Shown here piece after piece: positions 8,117 through 16,320 of a stretch of DNA of 35,462 bases. Origin of the DNA: Cytophagales bacterium (GTDB lineage Bacteria > Bacteroidota > Bacteroidia > Cytophagales > Thermoflexibacteraceae); contig CANGYA010000017.1 in assembly GCA_947457925.1 (NCBI GenBank), positions 1 to 35,462 of the forward strand. The letters are read 5' to 3'. The notes below the pieces were generated by a model. The model did not search any database and was not told the DNA's origin. It was given only the letters and a program-made list of their open reading frames with translations. Each line of letters starts with the position of its first letter. The stretch's first letter is position 1. The translations under genes and the position numbers were made by a program.

Positions 8117-8887
8117 ATGATTTACATAGAAAACCGCCAAAAATCCGAAGAGAAACTCAAAAAACTGTACCCCAATGCCATTATTGCAGATGTAACTTCT
8201 AAGGCTACAGACAGTTTGGTGAAACTCAGTCCGTTTTATCCACATGGCGACATTCCCGTACCGTTTTCCGCAGGTGTTACGGCAAAATCCGTAGAGGGCA
8301 TTTGGCAAGGGCTAAAAGTCTTTGAAACGGCAGACATAGACCCAAAGTCTTTTGAAAACGACACCATGAAAAACATCAAACGGACTACTAAAAAATTTGG
8401 CAAGACATTAGGACACCGCAAAGGCATCAACGGCACAGAACTACTCGACTACCTAACGGCTCGGTTAGAAATTTATTTGCCTGCGTATCGGTGGGTGTTA
8501 GACAATAAAGTGCAGCACATCATCACAAAACTACGCACCAAAAGCCAAGAAACAGACATTGTACTGTTAGATTATGACACCAATGCCGATATTTTGAACC
8601 TCGAAAAGCCTCTTTCTCATGCTTCTTTGGTGAAAAGTTATGTAGAAAACTCTTATCCTACCAAAGAAAGTGTGTTGGCTTTGTTGGCAGCAGGACATCA
8701 ACCTAACACAACAAGCACCCAAAAACAAACGAAGAAAAAAGCTACCAAAATACACGCAGCCGTCATAGCCGTAGTGCAAAGAATGATAATAGGCGGGGAA
8801 AATGACGAGAAAATTATGCAGTACACACAGATTAGCCCAGAACAGTTGGCAGTTATGAAAAACGAACAGCCAAATTTGTTTGCCTAA
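8117..8887 (+). CDS. NADAR-like protein, candidate antitoxin of the DarT-like enzyme
   Basis: A 256-residue protein starting 4 bp after the toxin stop, so the two genes are probably co-transcribed and translationally coupled. Two segments resemble the NADAR (YbiA) glycohydrolase core: LSPFYPHGDIPVPF (37-50; NADAR usually LSNFYP...) and SVEGIWQGLKVFE (58-70; NADAR usually S/T-x-E-H-x-Y/F-QA-KF). E60 sits where NADAR places its catalytic glutamate. A basic KRTTKKFGKTLGHRKG region (88-103) follows. The common NADAR end motif (WGDG, GxGxN) is not visible; LDYDTN and PLSHASLVKSY occupy the region. I believe a DUF6939-type family has this pattern, but this is from memory. The C-terminal 45 residues (212-256) look like a small helical DNA-binding-type segment. 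NADAR proteins can reverse DarT-type guanine ADP-ribosylation; that role here is inference. Confidence 0.62.
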   Translation: MIYIENRQKSEEKLKKLYPNAIIADVTSKATDSLVKLSPFYPHGDIPVPFSAGVTAKSVEGIWQGLKVFETADIDPKSFENDTMKNIKRTTKKFGKTLGHRKGINGTELLDYLTARLEIYLPAYRWVLDNKVQHIITKLRTKSQETDIVLLDYDTNADILNLEKPLSHASLVKSYVENSYPTKESVLALLAAGHQPNTTSTQKQTKKKATKIHAAVIAVVQRMIIGGENDEKIMQYTQISPEQLAVMKNEQPNLFA

Positions 8888-8923
8888 TCTTCCCTATCTA
8901 AATAACTATAGGCAGGGTCTATC

Positions 8924-8971
8924 GACCACTGCCAAAGTTATTTTTGACTGACCACTGCCAAAGTTGTTTTT
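8924..8971. repeat. Short tandem duplication after the NADAR-like gene
   Basis: GACCACTGCCAAAGTT followed by a T-rich tail occurs twice (8924-8945 and 8950-8971) with a 26-base period, just before the convergent CpcT-like gene. The T-runs might help end transcription, but no hairpin is evident. Confidence 0.75.
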
Positions 8972-9607
8972 TTACTGTTTCTTAAAAATATAACCGCCTT
9001 TCACTGCCCCCCAAACTTGCTTGCCGTTGGCATCAAAACCTCTGTCCCAACTCAACAAAGTTTTCTTGCTAATTTCTACAGCAGAAGTCGCAAAAGCAGC
9101 CCCTCGCAAATCACTTGGACAAGACTGTTCGCCTGTGCTGCCCTTAAAAACTTTGCCTTCTTTCTGCAAAATAATTTCGCAGCCTGTCCTCGCACTCAAC
9201 GAATCTGGCGTAAGTTGCTCCAAAGGTTTGGCTTGTTTAAAAGCCCCCGCAAAACGCAAAGGGTTGTTTGGCAAGGTGTAAACGGCACTTACCAACCTGC
9301 CCTTGTTGTCCCTATAGACATGGTACACCCGTTGGCGGTACGGCTTCGTAAGGGCTGTCGACATGGCTTGCTCCACATACAACCAATAGCCTATGTTGCG
9401 GTCTTGCCAAATGGGAGTCATGGTCAAATGCACTTTGAAAAAGCTACTATCTTGGGCAGCTTGTTCGCCACTGTGAAAAGAACCTGTCATAAACTTAACC
9501 AATTTACGGAGTTCTTTGTCTTTTTTGGGAGTTTGTGGGTTTTGAGCCACCAAAAATGTAGAGATGAATAAGAGTGTAAAACTCAATAACAAAGACTTTT
9601 TTTGCAT
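8972..9607 (-). CDS. CpcT/CpeT-like secreted protein
   Basis: A 211-residue protein. The start at 9607 is chosen because it begins an MQKKSLLLSF signal peptide ending near VAQ (residue 22); the longer frame upstream lacks any secretory logic. The mature part follows the CpcT/CpeT pattern: a K-L-V-K-FMTGSFHSGEQA start, PIWQDRNIGYWLYVEQA, PYRQRVYHVY, an FAGAF segment, a GCE-ILQ segment, CPSDLRGAAFATSAV and SWDRGFDANGKQVWG at the end. In cyanobacteria and algae this fold attaches phycobilins. Here there is no phycobiliprotein context and a signal peptide is present, so the ligand and role are unknown. The gene converges with the NADAR-like gene. Confidence 0.82.
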   Translation of the reverse strand: MQKKSLLLSFTLLFISTFLVAQNPQTPKKDKELRKLVKFMTGSFHSGEQAAQDSSFFKVHLTMTPIWQDRNIGYWLYVEQAMSTALTKPYRQRVYHVYRDNKGRLVSAVYTLPNNPLRFAGAFKQAKPLEQLTPDSLSARTGCEIILQKEGKVFKGSTGEQSCPSDLRGAAFATSAVEISKKTLLSWDRGFDANGKQVWGAVKGGYIFKKQ

Positions 9608-9782
9608 TTTGTTATTATCAAAGTAAAAAGTGAGAGGTGGGTAGTTGTATAATTGATAAACTCTTTGTGTGTTTGCCCTATACAAAAGTAGGCTACTTGT
9701 TACTTACCTATTTTTTAGCAAAAATAAGTAAATGCAAGTAACCTGAACTAATAATTTGCTTTATGTAATAGAGTTATTAAAA

Positions 9783-9947
9783 TTTTGGGTTGTGGTAAAA
9801 ATGTATGATAATTAAACATTTGATTATCAATATTTTATAGCAAATGAATAAGGAAAATTTGGCAAATATTCATAGATAAACAAAAAACAGTGAATATCTG
9901 CGTAATCTGTGTCATCTGTGTTCCCTTAAATAATTCATTATCAATAA
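9783..9947 (-). repeat. Dispersed intergenic repeat, copy B (inverted)
   Basis: This is the reverse complement of the element at 1-155. Read on the plus strand it contains GTTGTGGTAAAAATGTATGA, AAACAGTGAATATCTG and GTGTCATCTGTGTTCC. It lies in the 410-base gap between the CpcT-like gene and the amylase gene. I see nothing else recognisable in that gap (9608-10019) beyond AT-rich sequence. Confidence 0.8.
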
Positions 9948-10019
9948 ATTAGAAATCATACATTCTTGACCACAAGCAAATTTTTTAACATAGACCTTAA
10001 TAAACCCTGAATAACAATT

Positions 10020-12899
10020 TTATTGTTTCAAAATCCGTTTCACAGCTTTGCGGTTGCCGTCTTCTATTTCTACTAAGTACAAGCCTTGTGTAAGGTTTTG
10101 TAAGTCCAAAGTGTGTTTTTCTACCCCATGTTCTACCCATTCTTCTTTGAGTAGTCTGCCTGTTACATCTCTTACAATGACGTTGAGGCGTTTGGTAGGT
10201 GTGTTAAACTGCAATTCGTACCTGCCTGTTTGCGAAGGATTTGGATAAACCGTAATAGATTGGTTAAACTGTTCGTCTAAGGTGCTTAATGGCGGTTCTT
10301 TGACAAATCTCTGCAACTTAAACGGCGATAAACCTTCTATACTTGGTTTAGGCAACTGTACCGAAGTAAGCAGGTAAAAAGAACCCGCAGGCAAGGTAAA
10401 TCTTTCGGCAAAACTTGGCAAATCAACAGATTCACCTGTAAAATAGTCGTACCATGTGCCTGTAGTCGGAACATTGAGGTCTATGTCTGCACTATTTGTT
10501 CCAAAATTACCAATCATAAACACACGCATTGTACTATGATTAATCGTCAAGGTTTTGATACTTCCGCCCAAATTTTGCACCACTTGGCTCACGTCTGTAG
10601 TGCGGAAGGCTGGTTGTGTCAATTTGAGGCGTGTCATTGTTTTGTAAAAATCATACAGAGATTTACGGCGTGCGTCATTGAAGTAATCCCAACGAACAGG
10701 CTTGCGACCTACTCTACAGTCATTTTTAATAGTTCCGTCTTGGCAATAGTTGATAGAAAAATCATAGCCTAATTCCCCAAATTGCCAAATCATTTTAGCT
10801 CCCGGGATAGCAAAGAAAAACGCAGCAGCTTGTTTCATGCGTGTAAGTGCCGTAGCCAAATCTCTTGTGTTGTAACTATTTGCACCATCTAAACCAAAAT
10901 TGAGGTTGTTATACATCAATCTTTCTTCGTCATGGCTTTCCATGTATGCCAAGACACCCGCCTGATTCCAACCTCTTGCACCGTAATAAGTCCAAGCCAA
11001 ATCGGAATTACTCCTGCCTGTGGTAGCATTTTTGAAATTGCCGTTGATGTTGCCCCAGAAAATCATACCTGTTTTGTACTCTCCCAACTCTTTTTCTTCG
11101 TTATTTTCGCCCAAATGCTCCAAAATCACATAAATAGAGTTGTTGATAGCCCATATTTCATCGGCAATGCGTTTCCATGTAGCCACACGCACAGCATCAT
11201 ATTTAGACCACTCCCCTACTTCATTGGGCAAACCAACAGTTTTCTTTTGGGTAAAACCTTTTGACAAGTCGAAACGGTAGCCGTCTATATTGTACTCTTT
11301 TATCCAATATTCATTTACTCTTTTTACAAAATACTTGGTTGCGTCAGACTCGTGGTTAAAGTCAAAAAACACATTGAATGGGTGGGTTGCCTCTACATTG
11401 TGATACGGACTATTGGCAGCAGGTCGGCTGCGTTGTCTGTCCCAATACATACGCACCAACGGACATTCATAGTCGGCTTGGTTCAACACCATATCCAACA
11501 CAACAGCAATACCCAATTCATGGCAACGGTCAATGAAATTTTTGAGGTCTGTATCCGTACCATAAGCCTTATCGGGGGCAAAGTAGAAAATAGGATTGTA
11601 ACCCCAACTGTCATTGCCACTGAACTCATTGACAGGCATTAGTTCTATGACATTTACGCCTAATTCTTTCAAATAATCCAATCTATCCATTGCAGCCTTG
11701 ATAGTGCCTTCGGTAGTAAAGTCCCTGAAAAGTAGTTCGTACACGACCATATCTCTTTTTTCTGGGCGTTGAAAATCCTTTACTTTCCAATTATAAGGTG
11801 CTTTGGCAGTTTGCAAAATACCTACCATGCCATTGGCATTATTACGTGGGTAGGCTTTCAAATTTGGGTAAGTGGTCGCAGGAATAAAGGCATCATTGTT
11901 AGGGTCAAGCACTTTTTCTGTATAAGGGTCAGTAGTCCACACTTCGCCATCTACTACATACTGAAAGGCGTACTCTTGTCTTGGAGTTAAATTATTGATT
12001 TGCAGCCAATAACGGTTGCCATCGGGTGTTCTTCGCATCAAAGAATTGCTATTGAAAGTCCAATTATTGAACTCTCCAACGGCATAAACAAAAGATTTTT
12101 GCGGGGCAAACAAAACCAAAACAGCCGAATTATCATTCAAATAATTGATACCGTCTTGCACACCTGCGGGCAGTGCAGCCTGTTGTGGCGTTTCCGTTAC
12201 AACATAAGTAAATCTATTGGTACGAATTTCTGTGCCAGCAGTTGCCGTAACTGTTACCACAGCTTGCCCTGTGCCTTGTGGTGTAATATTGTGGGTGAAC
12301 GTAGTAACATTGTTAAAATTAGCTACTTGTGTGCCGTTTAACTGCACTGTAACCGTAGCAGCCAATGTAGTTGTACCTGTTACGGTAATAGCCTGATTAG
12401 CAGGGACAAACAAATAATTATTGGCAAGATTTGGTGAGCTAAGGTTCATAGCAAAGCCCAAATCCAAGAAAATATCGCCACCTGTGGCACTTTTCCCTTC
12501 CTTAGAACCGTCTGCATTGCGGAACACCATGCCAATACGGTAAATTTTTTGGGCAGTTGTGGCTTTGAAATAAGTACGTGGCGAAATTTTGATTTGCCAA
12601 CGGTTATTACCCAAAGAAGTCATAGCTCCAAGACCGTCATCTCTTCCCCAGTTGCCTACTACGTTTTCCCATTTGGCAGAAGTTTGGCTTTCAAAAACAG
12701 CCCCTGCGTGCATATACACTTTGGTAGCTCCTACCAAGCCCGTAGTGCCTTGTGTGGCATCATAAGTAATGGTAATCTCGTCATTTTCTGTAGGTACAGT
12801 GGGTTGTGTCGTGATGATTTGGGCATACAAACCTGTGGTAAATCCCAAAACGGTTAAAATTAACCCCCAAAGACGTTTAACATACATTTTCAATTTCAT
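10020..12899 (-). CDS. Secreted GH13 alpha-amylase family enzyme with T9SS-type tail
   Basis: A 959-residue protein. A signal peptide ends near GLYAQ (residue 27). Beta-sandwich regions occupy about 28-235, then a CBM48/E-set-like domain about 245-345 with VGEFNNW at 274-280. The GH13 catalytic barrel spans about 380-720. Conserved regions are: I, VVLDMVLNQA (D469, N473, with Q474 where most enzymes have His); II, DGYRFDLSKG (nucleophile D544); III, VILEHLGE (acid/base E594); IV, MESHDEE (H656, D657). A C-terminal YPNPSQTGRYEL-type module (about 885-959) is a Por/T9SS type A sorting signal, so the enzyme should be secreted or surface-attached and act on alpha-glucans. Exact specificity is not clear. 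The start could also be M5 (position 12887). Confidence 0.93.
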   Translation of the reverse strand: MKLKMYVKRLWGLILTVLGFTTGLYAQIITTQPTVPTENDEITITYDATQGTTGLVGATKVYMHAGAVFESQTSAKWENVVGNWGRDDGLGAMTSLGNNRWQIKISPRTYFKATTAQKIYRIGMVFRNADGSKEGKSATGGDIFLDLGFAMNLSSPNLANNYLFVPANQAITVTGTTTLAATVTVQLNGTQVANFNNVTTFTHNITPQGTGQAVVTVTATAGTEIRTNRFTYVVTETPQQAALPAGVQDGINYLNDNSAVLVLFAPQKSFVYAVGEFNNWTFNSNSLMRRTPDGNRYWLQINNLTPRQEYAFQYVVDGEVWTTDPYTEKVLDPNNDAFIPATTYPNLKAYPRNNANGMVGILQTAKAPYNWKVKDFQRPEKRDMVVYELLFRDFTTEGTIKAAMDRLDYLKELGVNVIELMPVNEFSGNDSWGYNPIFYFAPDKAYGTDTDLKNFIDRCHELGIAVVLDMVLNQADYECPLVRMYWDRQRSRPAANSPYHNVEATHPFNVFFDFNHESDATKYFVKRVNEYWIKEYNIDGYRFDLSKGFTQKKTVGLPNEVGEWSKYDAVRVATWKRIADEIWAINNSIYVILEHLGENNEEKELGEYKTGMIFWGNINGNFKNATTGRSNSDLAWTYYGARGWNQAGVLAYMESHDEERLMYNNLNFGLDGANSYNTRDLATALTRMKQAAAFFFAIPGAKMIWQFGELGYDFSINYCQDGTIKNDCRVGRKPVRWDYFNDARRKSLYDFYKTMTRLKLTQPAFRTTDVSQVVQNLGGSIKTLTINHSTMRVFMIGNFGTNSADIDLNVPTTGTWYDYFTGESVDLPSFAERFTLPAGSFYLLTSVQLPKPSIEGLSPFKLQRFVKEPPLSTLDEQFNQSITVYPNPSQTGRYELQFNTPTKRLNVIVRDVTGRLLKEEWVEHGVEKHTLDLQNLTQGLYLVEIEDGNRKAVKRILKQ

Positions 12900-13108
12900 A
12901 TTTGCTCGATAAATGGTTGGTAATTGGTTAATAAAGTAGTTGGATAGAAGTTCTCTATCATTTTGAACTTTTCGTGTGTAATATAAAGTTTGTCAAGAAA
13001 CCTACTACAAATTACATAGAAATATGATAGAGAACAAAACAAAGTTGGTTTTCTGTTTTTTTTAACATTTTTTGCGTTGAAAATAAATAAACATAAATAA
13101 TAGAATTG

Positions 13109-13138
13109 TTGTAAGATGCTTAGAAGGCTGTAAATTTG
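13109..13138 (+). promoter_or_regulatory. Bacteroidota promoter for the GWxTD gene
   Basis: TTG (13109-13111), 19 bases of spacing and TAAATTTG (13131-13138) fit the TTTG / TAnnTTTG consensus. It lies about 60 bases before the chosen start at 13199. The rest of the divergent gap 12900-13108 shows AT-rich sequence only. Confidence 0.6.
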
Positions 13139-13198
13139 ATTAAAAGTTTTCCATATGTGTTTATGAAGCATCATAACCTACTTTCAAAAAATACTTCC

Positions 13199-14377
13199 AT
13201 GAAAAAACTATTGCACATTCTTTTCTTTACCCTCTGTTTGGGCGTGTGTCAAAGTACCTACGCACTACCGCCTACGCCTATTTATATTAGGGCGCAGGTA
13301 GTGGACAAAATGACTACACAACAAATTTTCTTGAATATTACCGTACCACGCCTCGAAAAAGCCAGCAATTTCGACAATATTTTAGTTACATATTGGATAA
13401 AAGCTGCACCGAATAGTAACGAAATCTTGAAAAGAGATACTATTTCTTTGGCAAATGCCCAAAAAGATGGGGCTGCCCTCAATGTTTCCGTAGAAATCCC
13501 CGCCACAGGCACAAAAACTGCCATGATTACGGTAAAAGTAACAGACCAAGAGGTTTTGCAAGAGGCACAAGAAGAATTTTTTTTGGGTGCAGGCAATAAT
13601 TTCCCAGCCTTGTTATTAGCCGATAACAATACGCTGATAGACTATGCTTTGCCCAAAGAAAACCTCAAATTTTTGTCCAATGACCAACAAACGGTATTTG
13701 TGTATCGTATCAAACAAGATTTTTTGCCTGCACAACCACCTATGCAAACAGACGGACTGAATACTACGCCAGAACTGAAAGTCGACTCGTCTTTTCAGAT
13801 AAAAGCAGGTGAGGTATTTCAGGTACAAGGCAAGGGTTTGTATTTTGCCCAATTAGATACTAATTCTGTCTATGGTTTTGGGTTTAGGGTAACGGCAGAC
13901 GACTTTCCGAAGTATAAAACGGTTTACAATCTCATAGAACCATTGGTGTATATTTCTGATTACAGTGAAATTTCGCCCATGCAACGCCTCAAACAAGAAG
14001 ATGCCTACGGCAAAAAATTGGCTCTTGACCAATACTGGCTCAATTTGGCAAAGGACGAAACCAAAGCCAAACGCATGATAAAACTCTACTATCAAAGAGT
14101 AAACGAAGCTAACCGTTATTTCACGACTTACAAAGAAGGTTGGCGAACAGACATGGGCATGGTGTATATTGTCTTTGGGCGACCCGAATCTATTGTCCGT
14201 TTTCAAGGACAAGAACAATGGTTGTACCGTTATTATGGGCAAGACATTCGCCTAACTTTTGTGAAACGCAACAACCAATTTACTCGCCAACACTACGAAT
14301 TGGTACGAGATGCCAAACTCAAAGAAGTGTGGTATGAAATGGTGGAAAGATGGCGGTTGGGCTTGATAGTAAGATAA
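13199..14377 (+). CDS. GWxTD domain-containing secreted protein
   Basis: A 392-residue protein. The start at 13199 is chosen over upstream in-frame codons because it opens a signal peptide (MKKLLHILFF..., cleavage near STYA). The N-terminal two thirds is beta-rich with no domain I can name. The C-terminal part carries the GWxTD signature as GWRTD (residues 314-318), followed by MGMVYIVFGRPESI and a WLYRYYGQ segment, as is standard in GWxTD proteins of Bacteroidota and related phyla. The function of the family is not established. It diverges from the amylase gene and converges with murB. Confidence 0.87.
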   Translation: MKKLLHILFFTLCLGVCQSTYALPPTPIYIRAQVVDKMTTQQIFLNITVPRLEKASNFDNILVTYWIKAAPNSNEILKRDTISLANAQKDGAALNVSVEIPATGTKTAMITVKVTDQEVLQEAQEEFFLGAGNNFPALLLADNNTLIDYALPKENLKFLSNDQQTVFVYRIKQDFLPAQPPMQTDGLNTTPELKVDSSFQIKAGEVFQVQGKGLYFAQLDTNSVYGFGFRVTADDFPKYKTVYNLIEPLVYISDYSEISPMQRLKQEDAYGKKLALDQYWLNLAKDETKAKRMIKLYYQRVNEANRYFTTYKEGWRTDMGMVYIVFGRPESIVRFQGQEQWLYRYYGQDIRLTFVKRNNQFTRQHYELVRDAKLKEVWYEMVERWRLGLIVR

Positions 14378-14397
14378 TAAAAGTAGTTTAAGACAAC

Positions 14398-14430
14398 AAC
14401 ACCGCAAGGGCTTAAAGCCCTTGCGGTGTT
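14398..14430. terminator. Perfect 16-bp palindrome between convergent genes
   Basis: AACACCGCAAGGGCTT pairs perfectly with AAGCCCTTGCGGTGTT around a single central A, between the ends of the GWxTD gene (14377) and murB (14452). It can serve both strands as a terminator, although the T-run is short. Its GGGCTTAAAGCCC centre also resembles the REP-like units elsewhere in the window. Confidence 0.6.
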
Positions 14431-14451
14431 TAAAAGTAATTTATCAGTATA

Positions 14452-15471
14452 TCAAAAACAATTTACCTCTGGGTGCAATACAACACCAAATTTTTCGGCT
14501 ACACTCTGTTGTACTGCCTCTGCCACAGCCCAAATTTCTGCCCCCGTTGCCCCGCCATAATTTACTATGACTAAGGCTTGGTCTTTGTGTACGCCACAGT
14601 TGCCTACTTTTTTTCCCTTCCAACCGCACTGTTCTATCAACCAACCTGCGGGAACTTTGGTGTAGCCTGCTATTTCGGCTGCGTAATTAGGTATTTGTGG
14701 ATATTGGGCTTGTAGTTGCAGGAACTGTTCTGTGGGAATTTCGGGGTTTTTGAAAAAGCTACCTGCATTGCCCAAAACCTCAGGATTAGGCAATTTGCTT
14801 TGGCGAATATGAATGACTGCCTCACTAATATTTTGAATTGAAGGGCTTAAATTTTTTTCGTTCAATACCTGTTGAATAGCCCCATAAGACGTATTAAAAA
14901 CGTGGTTGCGTTTAGTTAATTTAAAAACAACTTGCGTAATAACTACCTGATTTTTAAGACTTTGCTTAAAAATGCTTTGTCTGTACCCAAACTGGCAAGC
15001 CGTTTTGTCAAAGACTTTCTTAGTTTGTGTACTAAGCTCTATTGCTTCCAAATACTCAAACACAGCTTTAATTTCTACGCCATACGCACCAATATTTTGC
15101 ATAGGTGCTGCCCCTACTGTACCATAAATCAACGATAAATTTTCTACGCCACCCCAATTATTTTTTACTGCAAACTGCACAAAGTCATGCCACACTTCGC
15201 CTGCTGCCACCCGCACCCATACAAAATCCTCGTCTTCTTTTTCTACAACCATACCTTTATTGGCTATTTGCACCAGCAAACCCTCTATATTTTTAGTAAA
15301 AAGTACGTTGCTACCACCACCTAACAGCGTAAGGGGCAGATGGTGTTGTTGGGCATACGCAAGGGCTTCCAATAACATTTCGCCATTGGTAACTGTAACA
15401 AAAAAACGGGCTTGTGCAGCAATACCAAAAGTATTGTGGGCTTGTAATGAAAAATTTTCTTGGATAAACAT
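14452..15471 (-). CDS. murB: UDP-N-acetylmuramate dehydrogenase (type I MurB)
   Basis: A 339-residue cytosolic FAD enzyme that reduces UDP-GlcNAc-enolpyruvate to UDP-MurNAc with NADPH in peptidoglycan synthesis. The N-terminal FAD-binding part has NTFGI and PLTLLGGGSNVL (46-57) and AAPMQNIGAYGVE (121-133). Catalytic residues of the family are present: R164 in FGYRQSIFK, S238 in NAGSFFKNP and E335 in HPEVNC. The GYRQSIFK loop and length match type I MurB (E. coli-like). The protein is complete. A long hairpin (15521-15582) separates it from the lipoprotein gene upstream. Confidence 0.97.
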   Translation of the reverse strand: MFIQENFSLQAHNTFGIAAQARFFVTVTNGEMLLEALAYAQQHHLPLTLLGGGSNVLFTKNIEGLLVQIANKGMVVEKEDEDFVWVRVAAGEVWHDFVQFAVKNNWGGVENLSLIYGTVGAAPMQNIGAYGVEIKAVFEYLEAIELSTQTKKVFDKTACQFGYRQSIFKQSLKNQVVITQVVFKLTKRNHVFNTSYGAIQQVLNEKNLSPSIQNISEAVIHIRQSKLPNPEVLGNAGSFFKNPEIPTEQFLQLQAQYPQIPNYAAEIAGYTKVPAGWLIEQCGWKGKKVGNCGVHKDQALVIVNYGGATGAEIWAVAEAVQQSVAEKFGVVLHPEVNCF

Positions 15472-15520
15472 AGTGGCTATTGTCTGGAATAAATGATACT
15501 CAAGTAAAATTACTTTAAAA

Positions 15521-15582
15521 CTGTAGAACGGACTTTAGTCCGTTTAAGATATTTTCTAAACGGACTAAAGTCCGTTCTACAG
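15521..15582. repeat. Paired REP-like palindrome upstream of murB
   Basis: Two perfect 26-base arms (15521-15546 and 15557-15582) face each other across a 10-base loop. Each arm is itself built around the palindrome ACGGACTTTAGTCCGT. It lies between murB and the lipoprotein gene, both on the minus strand. Confidence 0.9.
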
Positions 15583-15586
15583 CATA

Positions 15587-16096
15587 TTAATTTTGTTGCA
15601 GAATGGTTTTGTTTGCTAAGATTTTTAAGTAGGGAATATTATTGTGTTTGCGAATGTAAAATAAAGATTCCTGAGCATATATTTTCGGTGTACGTCTTTG
15701 CATTTGCTCCAATAGATTTTTGCAAACTATACTATTAGAAGAAAAAAGATTATATTGTTGAATTGTATTATTTTGAATAAAAACAAATAAAACATAATTA
15801 TCATTATATCTCACTTCATTAAAATCAATAGGGTAGATAGGAAATGATTTTTTGAGGCTATCCTCTGGAAAATAAGAAGTATAAATGTGCAAAGTATCCC
15901 AATCAAAAGTAGTAATGGTAGCTAATTTTAATACCCTACTACTATCTTTTTGCATCTTTTGGAAATGCGTTTTGAGCAGACTATCTAAATTTTTTTGTTG
16001 ATTATCAACTTGTAAATATGTTTGTTCTGTTGCTTGCCGACAAGCTATAAGAGGCAACAACATTACTAATAACGAAAGATTTTTTAGTTGTTTCAT
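15587..16096 (-). CDS. Predicted lipoprotein of unknown function
   Basis: A 169-residue protein with a lipoprotein leader: hydrophobic residues about 8-17 followed by the lipobox LIAC with the lipidated cysteine at C19. The remainder is mixed charged and aromatic sequence with a repeated KxSF/YxxD feel but no domain I recognise. It is probably anchored in the cell envelope. It lies between two palindrome elements and on the same strand as murB and the phosphatase gene, though the elements on both sides make a tight operon unlikely. The AT-rich composition and lack of family matches suggest a lineage-specific gene. Confidence 0.65.
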   Translation of the reverse strand: MKQLKNLSLLVMLLPLIACRQATEQTYLQVDNQQKNLDSLLKTHFQKMQKDSSRVLKLATITTFDWDTLHIYTSYFPEDSLKKSFPIYPIDFNEVRYNDNYVLFVFIQNNTIQQYNLFSSNSIVCKNLLEQMQRRTPKIYAQESLFYIRKHNNIPYLKILANKTILQQN

Positions 16097-16147
16097 CGAC
16101 TTATAGCTTGTTTTTGCTTTATTTAAATGAATAGTTCAAATAATTAA

Positions 16148-16316
16148 CATGAGTTGAGTCTGTACCGTACCCTTTAGGGTGCAAGGTCAATAATATAATT
16201 TTTTTAAATTTAAAAACATATTTACTAACGTAGTAATACAAAATATATATTAAATTAAAAGCAAACTGACCTTGCACCCTAAAGGGTACGGTACATTTTA
16301 TACTACACAACTCACA
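16148..16316. repeat. Paired REP-like element, family GTACCGTACCC, copy 1
   Basis: Two perfect 28-base arms (16162-16189 and 16267-16294), each containing the palindrome ACCCTTTAGGGT, face each other across a 77-base AT-rich spacer. Outer flanks TGAGTTG and CAACTCA, then TTAA-rich ends, are also roughly complementary, so the whole unit is about 170 bases. The same element recurs at 20771-20905. Confidence 0.9.
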
Positions 16317-16320
16317 TTAA

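Noticed and set aside
9017-9571. Plus-strand open frame of 184 codons antisense to the CpcT-like gene
   Set aside because: The minus strand encodes a clear family protein with a signal peptide; the antisense frame has no recognisable pattern and no leader.
12896-13174. Minus-strand frame of 92 codons upstream of the amylase gene
   Set aside because: It overlaps the divergent promoter region, is Phe/Tyr/Ile rich from AT bias and has no motif.
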